From a virus, in the IMG/VR virus record IMGVR_UViG_3300007540_005954, positions 1-20,606 of that record: 20,606 nt of DNA; one strand, 5' to 3'. The translations under genes were made by a program, and so were the position numbers. Positions 1-6,953 of the stretch are shown here, piece by piece (within the stretch, counting starts at the first letter, position 1; each line of letters begins with the position of its first letter). The notes beneath the pieces were generated by a model, which was not told the origin of the DNA, made no database searches, and saw only the letters and a list, made by a program, of their open reading frames with translations.

Positions 1-2
1 AA

Positions 3-1295
3 AATGTTAACGCTGGCACAACTGCAATGAGCGGAGCAGTTAGATTATCTGAATATATCAAAAGTCAAGGAATTGACACGCCGATTAGTTTTATTGGCTC
101 TCATGTTCAAGCATTGCCAACACAAACTCTAAAGAGGGAAAACAGTATTGATATTGCATTTACTAACGAGGGTGTATATGCTTTGAATAATCTTTTGTCA
201 ACTGACATTAGTAAAGAAATGTTGACTAAAGTTCGTGGTATATGCTATAGGAAAGAAGACGGCACTGTCACTATGAACCCTCCAGAAAAGCTTGTCCCAC
301 AAAGCAGGATGGATATTGATTTGCCCGGATATGCTTGGGACTTGTTACCATTTAACGAAAAACCGTTTGATTTGTACCGATGCCCAATGTGGCATGCAGA
401 GTATGATCATACATCTAGAAGCCCCTATGCTTCTGTTTTCTCTTCTTTGGGGTGTCAATTTAAGTGTGGCTTTTGTATGATTAACATGATCAACAGGGAC
501 GATGACGATGAAATCGGCGTAGCTGGAAATTACAGTATGATGAGATACTGGTCAACTGAACATGTACTTAAACAATTTGACAAGCTAATTGAGATGGGCG
601 TATACAATGTTAGGATTATTGATGAAATGTTTTTGCTTAACCCAAAATACTATATTCCATTGTGCGAAGGTTTAATCGAGCGTGGTTATGGTGAAAAGCT
701 AAGAATGTGGGCATATTCTAGAATTGATACAATCCGTCGTCCGGGGATTCTAAAGCTTGTTAGAGATGCAGGTATTCGTTGGCTTGGCTTAGGTATTGAA
801 AGCGGAGACAGGAATGTTAGACTAGAAGTATCTAAAGGTAAATTCCAAGACGTTGACATTCACGATGTTGTTCGACAAGTAGAGGAAGCTGACATTAATG
901 TAGGCGGCAATTTTATCTTTGGTCTTCCGGGAGACACTATGGAGAGCATGAAAAAGACTTTGGATTTGGCAATTGATTTAGCACCAGCTATGGCGAATTT
1001 CTATGCTTCAATGCCACTTCCCGGAAGCCAATTGTACAAGGACAGTATCAAGAATGGAATAGAAATGCCTGAAAGCTACGAAGCTTACTCGTGGCATTCT
1101 TACGAAACATTTCCTGCAAGCAACGAAAACTTAAGTAACGTTGAGATTCTAAGATTTAGAGATAATGCTTACAATGAATATCATACTTCTCCTAAGTTCT
1201 TATCAAAGATACAAAAGAAATATGGAGATGTAGCAGTACAAAACATTGTCGATAATACTAAAATTAAACTTAAAAGAAGAATTCTGGGTGATTAA
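3..1295 (+). CDS. B12-binding-type radical SAM protein, 5' end outside window
   Basis: The reading frame is open to the window edge (in-frame codons from base 3), and the first ATG at base 27 falls inside what looks like the end of a cobalamin-binding domain (GSHVQALP resembles the GGPHxxxxP segment). I therefore treat it as 5'-truncated rather than starting at 27. The radical SAM signature CxxxCxxC is present, with cysteine codons at 453, 465 and 474; it would hold the 4Fe-4S cluster that cleaves S-adenosylmethionine. Downstream, GLGIESG and GGNFIFGLPGDT match the core barrel of this family. Members do C- or P-methylation, ring rearrangements or other radical steps. Its stop shares one base with the next start (TAATG), so it is co-translated with a ColD-like enzyme. 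I infer it modifies the sugar made by this operon, but the substrate cannot be read from sequence. Confidence 0.85.
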   Translation, partial: NVNAGTTAMSGAVRLSEYIKSQGIDTPISFIGSHVQALPTQTLKRENSIDIAFTNEGVYALNNLLSTDISKEMLTKVRGICYRKEDGTVTMNPPEKLVPQSRMDIDLPGYAWDLLPFNEKPFDLYRCPMWHAEYDHTSRSPYASVFSSLGCQFKCGFCMINMINRDDDDEIGVAGNYSMMRYWSTEHVLKQFDKLIEMGVYNVRIIDEMFLLNPKYYIPLCEGLIERGYGEKLRMWAYSRIDTIRRPGILKLVRDAGIRWLGLGIESGDRNVRLEVSKGKFQDVDIHDVVRQVEEADINVGGNFIFGLPGDTMESMKKTLDLAIDLAPAMANFYASMPLPGSQLYKDSIKNGIEMPESYEAYSWHSYETFPASNENLSNVEILRFRDNAYNEYHTSPKFLSKIQKKYGDVAVQNIVDNTKIKLKRRILGD

Positions 1296-2458
1296 TGAGT
1301 TTACACAAATTTCCTTTAATTAATGATAATATTACACAGTCAGACAAAAAGGTCATTGCCGATTTTGTTTTAAATACTAATCGCTTTACAAATGGTCCAA
1401 AAGTAAAAGAGTTTGAACAAGCTTGGTCTGATTGGCTGGGTGTAAAGTACAGCGTCATGGTTGGATCTGGTGCAGCATCAAACTACATTACGACTTCGAT
1501 TGTACGAGAACTAAAAGGTCAGAAAGGAGAAATCATTGTACCACCAATTGGATGGGTGTCTGATATTTCTTCAGTTATCAATACAGGTTTTTTGCCAGTA
1601 TTTGTCGATGTTGATTTGCGATCAATGGCTATCACAGCAGAGAACATAGAAAAGGCTATCAATGAAAAGACAAAAGCAATTGTTCTTGTTCACGCTTTGG
1701 GATTCAATGGCATCAACGATCAATTAATTGACTTGGCTCGCAAGCACGATCTACTTTTAATTGAAGATTGTTGTGAATCACATGGAGCTACATATAAAGA
1801 CCAAAAGATTGGATCTTATGGAGATATGTCTTGTTTTTCGTTTTACTTTGGTCATCACATGACAACCATCGAAGGTGGCATGCTTTGTACAAATAATAAA
1901 GAAATATACGAACTTGCTTGTATGTTTAGATCCCACGGAATGACTAGAGAAGCATCACAAGAGACGCATGATAAATATGCAAAACCGGACGTTAACCCTC
2001 TTTTTACTTTTGCTGTCCCCGGATACAACATGCGATCTGGAGAAATTAATGCTGTCTTAGGGTTGGAGCAGCTTAAGAGATTAGATTACAATATCGAAAA
2101 AAGACAAGAAAACCTAAATACATGGTTAGCGCATCTAGATGATTCATTATATTATACTGGTTATAATGTTGAGGGTAGTAGCAACTATGCATTGCCTCTG
2201 ATATTAAATGAAGAAAATAATAAAATGCAACAGGTTTGCGAAGTCTTAGAGCAAGAGAGTGTAGAATACAGGATCGGAACAGCAGGCGGTGGAAACCAAG
2301 CTAGGCAACCATATTTGGAAAGGTATGGATATAAAGTTGTAGGATCCCTAAAAGTATCTGACTACATTCACGATTTTGGACTCTATATTGGAAACCATCC
2401 AGATTTAAGCAAAGAAGATATAGTTTACTTGTGCAATAAATTAAATTCTATTAAGTGA
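1295..2458 (+). CDS. ColD-like PLP-dependent sugar 3-dehydratase (DegT/DnrJ/EryC1/StrS fold)
   Basis: The 387-residue length and motifs fit the DegT/DnrJ/EryC1/StrS family: GSGAASN near residues 58-63, the PLP-ring aspartate region IEDCCESHG (156-164), and the IEGG turn (192-195). In aminotransferases of this fold a lysine binds PLP; here the aligned position is histidine (H187 in FGHHM, codon 1853-1855). That substitution is the hallmark of ColD, GDP-4-keto-6-deoxymannose 3-dehydratase, which uses PLP and glutamate to remove the 3-hydroxyl in GDP-colitose synthesis. The neighbouring gene is a GDP-mannose 4,6-dehydratase, which would make the ColD substrate. The start overlaps the upstream stop by one base; the ribosome site is weak, suggesting coupling. 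The exact product sugar is inferred; a related His-type dehydratase acting on another nucleotide sugar is the main alternative. Confidence 0.82.
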   Translation: MSLHKFPLINDNITQSDKKVIADFVLNTNRFTNGPKVKEFEQAWSDWLGVKYSVMVGSGAASNYITTSIVRELKGQKGEIIVPPIGWVSDISSVINTGFLPVFVDVDLRSMAITAENIEKAINEKTKAIVLVHALGFNGINDQLIDLARKHDLLLIEDCCESHGATYKDQKIGSYGDMSCFSFYFGHHMTTIEGGMLCTNNKEIYELACMFRSHGMTREASQETHDKYAKPDVNPLFTFAVPGYNMRSGEINAVLGLEQLKRLDYNIEKRQENLNTWLAHLDDSLYYTGYNVEGSSNYALPLILNEENNKMQQVCEVLEQESVEYRIGTAGGGNQARQPYLERYGYKVVGSLKVSDYIHDFGLYIGNHPDLSKEDIVYLCNKLNSIK

Positions 2459-2463
2459 GACAA

Positions 2464-3471
2464 ATGAAGAAAGCAGTTATTACAGGAATTACAGGCATGG
2501 TTGGTTCTCATTTGGCAGATTATCTGCTTGAGAATACTGACTGGGAAGTTTATGGATTAGTGCGTTGGAATGATAAGATGGACAACATCGAGCATCTTAT
2601 GCCACTAATCAACAACAAAGAAAGGATACATCTTTTAAATGCCGATATTAATGATTTGGCTTCTTTGTTAACATGCTTTGAAGAATCAAAGCCTGATTAT
2701 GTATTTCACTTGGCAGCACAAAGTTACCCAAAAACAAGCTTTTCTGCCCCCCTAGAAACACTAGAAACAAATGTGCTTGGTACTGCAAAGGTGTTAGAAG
2801 CTATCAGGGTTCTTGGACAAAATCCTGTGATCCATGTTTGTGCATCTTCAGAAGTGTTTGGTAGAGTCCCAAAAGAGTTTTTACCAATTCATGAAGACAT
2901 AACGTTCCATCCAGCTTCCCCGTATGCAATTTCAAAAGTTGGTACAGATTTGGTCGGAAGATTCTATGGAGAAGCATACGGTATGACAGTGATGACAACC
3001 AGAATGTTTACTCATACAGGACCAAGAAGGGGAGATGTTTTTGCGGAGTCAACATTCGCAAAACAAATTGCAATGATTGAAGAGGGACTGATTCCTCCCG
3101 TTATTAAAGTAGGTAATTTAGATTCACTTAGAACTTGGTCTGATGTTAGAGATGCAGTACGAGCTTATTATTTATTGGTCACAGAGAATCCACAAGCTGG
3201 AGAGTATTATAACATTGGGGGATCTTATACCTGCACTGTTCGAGAAATGCTAGAACATCTCATTTCATTATCTACTATAAAAGACATCAAGATAGAGGTT
3301 GACCCTGACCGTCTCCGCCCAATTGATGCAGACCTTCAGGTTCCCGATACATCAAAATTTAAAAAGCATACCGGATGGGAACCACAAATTTCTTTTGACA
3401 AAACAATGAAAGATCTGTTAGAATACTGGAGACAACAAGTAAAAACCGGCAGAAGGTTCTTAACTCGATGA
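2464..3471 (+). CDS. gmd: GDP-mannose 4,6-dehydratase-like SDR enzyme
   Basis: A short-chain dehydrogenase of 335 residues with the NAD(P)-binding GITGMVGSH (G8, G11, G14), the Ser-x-Glu catalytic patch in ASSEVFG (127-133) and YxxxK (Y154, K158). The GMD-type segment GPRRGD follows at 186-191, then GNLDSLRTW and a C-terminal TGWEP, all typical of GDP-mannose 4,6-dehydratase, which oxidises and dehydrates GDP-mannose to GDP-4-keto-6-deoxymannose. I chose ATG 2464, which puts the Rossmann motif five residues in as usual; an in-frame GTG at 2455 overlapping the upstream stop is possible. It sits directly after the ColD-like gene, whose substrate it should produce. Substrate assignment rests on the GMD-like middle and C-terminal part; another NDP-hexose is less likely. 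Confidence 0.83.
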   Translation: MKKAVITGITGMVGSHLADYLLENTDWEVYGLVRWNDKMDNIEHLMPLINNKERIHLLNADINDLASLLTCFEESKPDYVFHLAAQSYPKTSFSAPLETLETNVLGTAKVLEAIRVLGQNPVIHVCASSEVFGRVPKEFLPIHEDITFHPASPYAISKVGTDLVGRFYGEAYGMTVMTTRMFTHTGPRRGDVFAESTFAKQIAMIEEGLIPPVIKVGNLDSLRTWSDVRDAVRAYYLLVTENPQAGEYYNIGGSYTCTVREMLEHLISLSTIKDIKIEVDPDRLRPIDADLQVPDTSKFKKHTGWEPQISFDKTMKDLLEYWRQQVKTGRRFLTR

Positions 3472-4208
3472 AAATATTAGTTTTTGGTGAAAGCTGCAAA
3501 GATGTGTTTCATTACGGAGATTGCAGCCGTTTATGTCCAGACGCCCCCGTACCTGTGTTTAGGTTGATTAACACTGTTGAGACTTGGGGGATGGCAAAAA
3601 ATGTTGAAAGGAATCTTGTGTCTTTAGGGGCAAAGGTTGATTTAATTACTAACCAAAACAAGGATACGATAACAAAAACAAGATACATGGACAATAGAAC
3701 CAATCACATGTTTTTGCGTGTCGATGAGAATGACAATTCTTATGGAAATTTATCTCTTAAACAACTAGAGGAAATAGACTTCAAACATTATGATGCTGTA
3801 GTTGTATCAGACTACAATAAGGGGTTTATGTCGGAAGAGGTTTTAAAGGTTATTTCTCAAATGCACTGCACAACCTTTATTGATACAAAAAGGCTTTTGT
3901 CTGATTGGGCAGAGGGGTTTAGTTTCATAAAACTCAATCACAAAGAATATGAAAACAACAGAGAAAATTTTACAGACACTTTAAAGAAAAAGGTAATTCT
4001 TACCAAGGGTCAGTATGGTTCCGAATTTCAAAATAATATCTATTCAGTTCCAACCGTAGAAGTTAAGGATACATCGGGTGCAGGAGATACATTTGTTTCT
4101 GGTTTGTGCTATGAGTATGTTAGGACCAAGGACATAGTTGATGCGATTAAATTTGCTAATCAATGTGCGACAAAGGTTGTACAAAAAAGAGGTGTGAGTG
4201 TCGTATGA
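3468..4208 (+). CDS. Shortened HldE/RfaE-type PfkB sugar kinase
   Basis: The N-terminus FGESCKDVFHYG followed by RLCPDAPVPV is the signature of the kinase half of HldE (RfaE), and the PfkB signature DTSGAGDTF lies at 201-209 with catalytic D207. HldE phosphorylates D-glycero-beta-D-manno-heptose 7-phosphate at O1. At 246 residues it is clearly shorter than the usual kinase domain of about 310-320. Comparing motif order, the stretch after SLGAKVDLIT (52-61) jumps almost directly to TKTRYM, so about 30 residues that normally lie between these strands are missing. Both flanking motifs and the active site are kept, so it is probably functional. The start is in an ATGA overlap with the GMD gene and the end is in an ATGA overlap with the nucleotidyltransferase, so the two HldE activities are encoded as separate, coupled genes. 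Confidence 0.82.
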   Translation: MKILVFGESCKDVFHYGDCSRLCPDAPVPVFRLINTVETWGMAKNVERNLVSLGAKVDLITNQNKDTITKTRYMDNRTNHMFLRVDENDNSYGNLSLKQLEEIDFKHYDAVVVSDYNKGFMSEEVLKVISQMHCTTFIDTKRLLSDWAEGFSFIKLNHKEYENNRENFTDTLKKKVILTKGQYGSEFQNNIYSVPTVEVKDTSGAGDTFVSGLCYEYVRTKDIVDAIKFANQCATKVVQKRGVSVV

Positions 4209-4585
4209 AAAAGATTTTTACAAATGGATGTTTTGATGTTTTACATCGAGGACATTTTGAGTTGTTAAAATATTGTAAGTCTTTGGGATATGTAATTGTT
4301 GGTCTCAATAGCGACTCAAGCGTTAAACAATTAAAGGGTTCTTCAAGACCAATTTTTCCACAAAAAGATAGAGAATTTATGCTCCTTTCTTGTAAATATG
4401 TTGATGAAGTACATGTTTTTGATGAAGATACGCCTCTTGACTTAATAAAACACATAGAACCTGATATAGTAGTTAAGGGTGGGGATTATACAGTCGATAC
4501 TGTTGTTGGAAATACTTTATGTGAAGTTAAAATTTTTAACTACATTGACGGTTATTCAACAACGAAGGTGTTGGAAAAATTATGA
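4205..4585 (+). CDS. HldE-type sugar-1-phosphate nucleotidyltransferase
   Basis: A 126-residue protein of the cytidylyltransferase superfamily. GCFDVLHRGH holds the HxGH nucleotide-binding motif (H14, H17), followed by GLNSDSSVKQLKG (33-45), KGGDY (91-95) and GYSTT (116-120), which is the motif order of the C-terminal half of HldE. That enzyme transfers AMP to D-glycero-beta-D-manno-heptose 1-phosphate; relatives use CTP, and the nucleotide cannot be settled from sequence. An upstream ATG at 4163 is possible but would overlap the kinase by 46 bases and add a cysteine- and lysine-rich tail not seen in the family. ATG 4205 gives a four-base ATGA overlap and places the motif at residue 8, as expected. 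Acts with the preceding kinase. Confidence 0.85.
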   Translation: MKKIFTNGCFDVLHRGHFELLKYCKSLGYVIVGLNSDSSVKQLKGSSRPIFPQKDREFMLLSCKYVDEVHVFDEDTPLDLIKHIEPDIVVKGGDYTVDTVVGNTLCEVKIFNYIDGYSTTKVLEKL

Positions 4586-4917
4586 AATATGTTTTTGATA
4601 TTGATGGTACAATTTGTGATAAAAAAATAAATGATGATTATGACAAATGTTTCCCCTATTTGGGTAGAATAGAACTTATCAACAAGCTTTATGACGAAGG
4701 AAATGTTATTGTTTTTCACACTGCCAGAGGAATGGGAAGGCACAACAACAATCCTCAATTAGCGATTCAAGATTTTTATACTTTGACAGAGGAGCAACTA
4801 AAAGAGTGGGGTGTTAAATACCATCAGTTAATTTTAGGTAAGCCAAGCGGCGACATTTATATAGATGATAAGGGGATTAAAGATGGAGACTTCTTTGCCA
4901 ATGAAATTTGTTCCTAA
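4582..4917 (+). CDS. Small HAD-family phosphatase of a surface-sugar cassette
   Basis: A compact 111-residue HAD protein. Motif I is DIDGT (D6 nucleophile, D8 acid/base), motif II is the threonine in HTARG (T47), and the later GKPSGDIYIDD supplies the lysine (K87) and acidic residues that hold magnesium. There is little room for a cap domain. Small HAD proteins of this type commonly sit beside nucleotidyltransferases and cupins in capsule and LPS loci. In the ADP-heptose pathway a HAD phosphatase (GmhB) removes the 7-phosphate between the kinase and nucleotidyltransferase steps, so a GmhB-like role is attractive, but this protein is shorter than GmhB and not clearly orthologous. It begins in an ATGA overlap with the nucleotidyltransferase. 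Confidence 0.8.
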   Translation: MKYVFDIDGTICDKKINDDYDKCFPYLGRIELINKLYDEGNVIVFHTARGMGRHNNNPQLAIQDFYTLTEEQLKEWGVKYHQLILGKPSGDIYIDDKGIKDGDFFANEICS

Positions 4918-5242
4918 AGGTTGGGGATTTGAAAAATGGATTGTTAACAATGAGGAGTATTGCGGAAAACTGCTTTACTTTGTAAAAGGAAAGCGATGTT
5001 CTTGGCACTATCATAAGCTTAAAGATGAAGTATTTTATATCCAGTCAGGCAAGATGTTGGTTAAGTACTCTGACGGAGACAATATTGATAAAGCAAAAGA
5101 ATTGATTCTAGAGCGAGGAGACAATTTCCATGTATACAGGGGTCTCCGCCATCAAATGCTAGCTCTAGAAGATACAGAATTGTTTGAGTTTTCAACACAA
5201 CACTTTGACAGCGATAGTCATAGAATTGAAAAAGGTGACTAA
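4901..5242 (+). CDS. Cupin-domain protein of the sugar cassette
   Basis: A single-domain cupin of 113 residues. The first cupin motif is visible as SWHYHKLKDEVFYIQSG with metal ligands H36, H38 and E43, and the second around GDNFHVYRGLRHQM with H84. Proteins starting PKGWGxExW with this pattern recur in nucleotide-sugar and capsule loci, where they are presumed isomerases or metal-dependent sugar enzymes; a precise reaction is not known to me. I chose ATG 4901 because the conserved part starts at once (MKFVPKGWG); it overlaps the HAD gene by 17 bases. ATG 4883, with AAGGGG eight bases upstream, and ATG 4865 are alternatives that add 6 or 12 residues. Confidence 0.78.
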   Translation: MKFVPKGWGFEKWIVNNEEYCGKLLYFVKGKRCSWHYHKLKDEVFYIQSGKMLVKYSDGDNIDKAKELILERGDNFHVYRGLRHQMLALEDTELFEFSTQHFDSDSHRIEKGD

Positions 5243-6199
5243 GTGAAACTAGTTGTTATTACAGGTTGTCTGGGCTTTATCGGCTCACACGTTACTAAAA
5301 AATGCCTTGATTTGGGCTGGAAAGTGCTTGGTATCGACAACTTTACTTATGCTGCTAATGAAGATTTGGTTGGTTATTTCTTTGAAAAGTGGGGAGATAA
5401 CTTCGATTTTATCCGCAGTGATATTGCAGACCTTAAATATTTACCAGATTGCGACTATGTAATCAATATAGCAGCCGAAACACACGTTGGAAACAGCATT
5501 ATTGATAGCAAAGACTTCTTAAAATCAAACATAAATGGGGTCCAAAATCTCCTTGATTTGATCAAAGCAAAGCCAAATAACGTGGATAGTCGCCCGATTT
5601 TGTTCCATTTTAGCACAGATGAGGTCTATGGAGACATTGTAGAAGGCGAACACTATGAAACAGACCACCTAAATCCAAGTAATCCTTATTCAGCATCCAA
5701 AGCAGCGGCAGATATGTTGATTACTGCTTGGGCAAGAACCTATGGAATAGAATATATTATCTTTCGTCCAACAAATAACTATGGAGAATATCAATATCCA
5801 GAGAAACTTATCCCATTATCAGTTAAACTTTTACAGCGAGATAAAAAGATTAGACTTCACGACGAAGGAAAGCCGGTTCGTAACTGGTTACACGCTGAAG
5901 ACACGGCAAATGCGGTCATAAGTATCATAAATAATGGGAAAACAAACGAGATTTACAACGTTGCTGGTGGTTTCGAGCAAGAAAACAGGGAAACAGTAAA
6001 GAAAATTATCGAATGTTTCCACGGCAAAGAAGCAAACTGGCTTGATTATGTTGACTTAGGGCACAAAAGAGAAGGTCAGGACGTTAGATACGCACTTAAT
6101 GACGACAAATTACGTTCTTTGGGGTGGAAACCGCAAAAAACATTTAACGAAGAGATACCAAAACTGGTAGAATTCTATAAAAATAACTTTAGATGGTAG
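5243..6199 (+). CDS. RmlB-like dTDP-glucose 4,6-dehydratase
   Basis: An extended SDR of 318 residues with the NAD site TGCLGFIGSH (G8, G11, G14), the catalytic TDE triplet in FSTDEVYGD (125-127), and YxxxK (Y149, K153). The substrate-binding NNYGEYQYPEKLIP and the NWLHxEDT segment follow, which together are characteristic of RmlB: dTDP-glucose to dTDP-4-keto-6-deoxyglucose. It is about 30 residues shorter than typical RmlB. It starts with GTG immediately after the cupin stop, with AAAGGTGA just upstream. It closes the sugar cassette. No RmlA, C or D partner is visible here, so it either relies on host enzymes or on genes outside the window; a related UDP-sugar dehydratase cannot be excluded. 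Confidence 0.82.
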   Translation: MKLVVITGCLGFIGSHVTKKCLDLGWKVLGIDNFTYAANEDLVGYFFEKWGDNFDFIRSDIADLKYLPDCDYVINIAAETHVGNSIIDSKDFLKSNINGVQNLLDLIKAKPNNVDSRPILFHFSTDEVYGDIVEGEHYETDHLNPSNPYSASKAAADMLITAWARTYGIEYIIFRPTNNYGEYQYPEKLIPLSVKLLQRDKKIRLHDEGKPVRNWLHAEDTANAVISIINNGKTNEIYNVAGGFEQENRETVKKIIECFHGKEANWLDYVDLGHKREGQDVRYALNDDKLRSLGWKPQKTFNEEIPKLVEFYKNNFRW

Positions 6200-6202
6200 G
6201 AG
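6198..6202 (+). promoter_or_regulatory. Ribosome binding site (AGGAG)
   Basis: AGGAG overlaps the stop of the RmlB-like gene, six bases before the ATG at 6209. It is stronger than most sites in the sugar cassette and marks the switch from that cassette to the small phage genes. Confidence 0.65.
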
Positions 6203-6208
6203 AATACT

Positions 6209-6412
6209 ATGAAACTTTCAGATCAAGCAGTCGGAGCCGTTATGATGGCTCTTCAAAAGAGCCTTTTGGAGCAATCAGACATTGTTCCTGTTATTAAAGG
6301 GTTCGAGTTTGTTCCAGCAGCAGACAAAGAAGGGGACGAAGCACAACTCTTTGTAAAAAACCCTCCTCTTGTTAAACTTGGAAACGAAGATACAGTACAA
6401 GAGGGTGAATAA
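6209..6412 (+). CDS. Small conserved-type phage protein, unknown function
   Basis: A 67-residue acidic protein with a predicted N-terminal helix (roughly residues 3-22, KLSDQAVGAVMMALQKSLLE) followed by a hydrophobic strand-like stretch (IVPVIKGFEF) and an acidic tail. No catalytic or metal motif is visible. It has a clear AGGAG ribosome site, and its stop overlaps the start of the next gene by one base (TAATG). It resembles small proteins that I associate with the same neighbourhood in marine T4-like phages, next to an FmdB zinc ribbon and gp55, but that is recollection of a pattern rather than a search result. Function unknown. Confidence 0.75.
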   Translation: MKLSDQAVGAVMMALQKSLLEQSDIVPVIKGFEFVPAADKEGDEAQLFVKNPPLVKLGNEDTVQEGE

Positions 6413-6654
6413 TGCCCAGTTATGTGTATGAATGCTCGAAATGTAGCGACGTTACAGAAGTTTTTCACTCTATGAGCGAAGACAGAACTGACTGTGAGGC
6501 TTGTGGAGAGCAGAATACACTAAACAAAATACCAGAAGTGCCGATTTACTTAAAATCAAACACTGCTGGTAAGGTTGTTAAGCAACACATTGAAGACGCC
6601 AAACAACAAGTTCGTGAAGACAAAGAACAAATGAAAAAGGATTACACAGGTTGA
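6412..6654 (+). CDS. FmdB-like zinc ribbon protein
   Basis: Eighty residues, starting MPSYVYECSKC. Two CxxC pairs (C8/C11 and C28/C31) about 17 residues apart form the zinc ribbon typical of FmdB-family putative regulatory proteins, many of which begin MPxYxYxCxxC. The rest is a charged, probably helical tail (about residues 52-78). In bacteria such proteins are suspected regulators; in phages their role is not established. Its place three genes before the late sigma factor suggests, but does not show, a role in late gene expression. The stop TGA overlaps the TTG start of the following gene. Confidence 0.8.
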   Translation: MPSYVYECSKCSDVTEVFHSMSEDRTDCEACGEQNTLNKIPEVPIYLKSNTAGKVVKQHIEDAKQQVREDKEQMKKDYTG

Positions 6655-6953
6655 CTTTACTTATTTTCTTTTTAATAGTTTCCGTCGCTTTAAACGGACT
6701 TTTGCTTTGGTACATTAGAAAAATGCTATCCAAACTACTTTATGTTTCAGATAGCATCGGATCTTTATTGGTAACGGCAAAGAACTTTTCTAATCACTTA
6801 GACGGGTTACACGCTATGGAAATGTATTATGGAGATGAAACTCTTGGGTCTTTGATTAAGCACTCAAAGCAAGTTATAGAAGACATAAAAGAGTTTGAAG
6901 ATATCTATGAGCTAACCAATGAAGGGCTATTAGAAGATGAAGAACAAGAATAA
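6651..6953 (+). CDS. Single-pass membrane protein with acidic helical tail
   Basis: A 100-residue protein whose first 22 or so residues form one hydrophobic segment (LLIFFLIVSVALNGLLLWYI), followed by a basic RKM and a soluble, mostly helical region ending in a run of acidic residues. This predicts a membrane anchor with the C-terminal part in the cytoplasm. I accept the TTG start at 6651, which overlaps the upstream stop as TTGA, because the first ATG (residue 25) would remove the whole membrane segment; AAGGA lies about nine bases upstream. The segment YGDETL and FEDIYELT near the middle and end look like conserved motifs of a small phage protein found near gp55, but function is unknown. 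Confidence 0.72.
   Translation: MTLLIFFLIVSVALNGLLLWYIRKMLSKLLYVSDSIGSLLVTAKNFSNHLDGLHAMEMYYGDETLGSLIKHSKQVIEDIKEFEDIYELTNEGLLEDEEQE

Noticed and set aside
27-29. ATG at 27 as the true start of the radical SAM gene
   Set aside because: The frame is open upstream with protein-like sequence, and the B12-binding domain would be cut in half, so the real start is outside the window.
4163-4204. Earlier ATG for the nucleotidyltransferase
   Set aside because: It overlaps the kinase by 46 bases and adds a non-family cysteine-rich tail; ATG 4205 gives the usual ATGA coupling.
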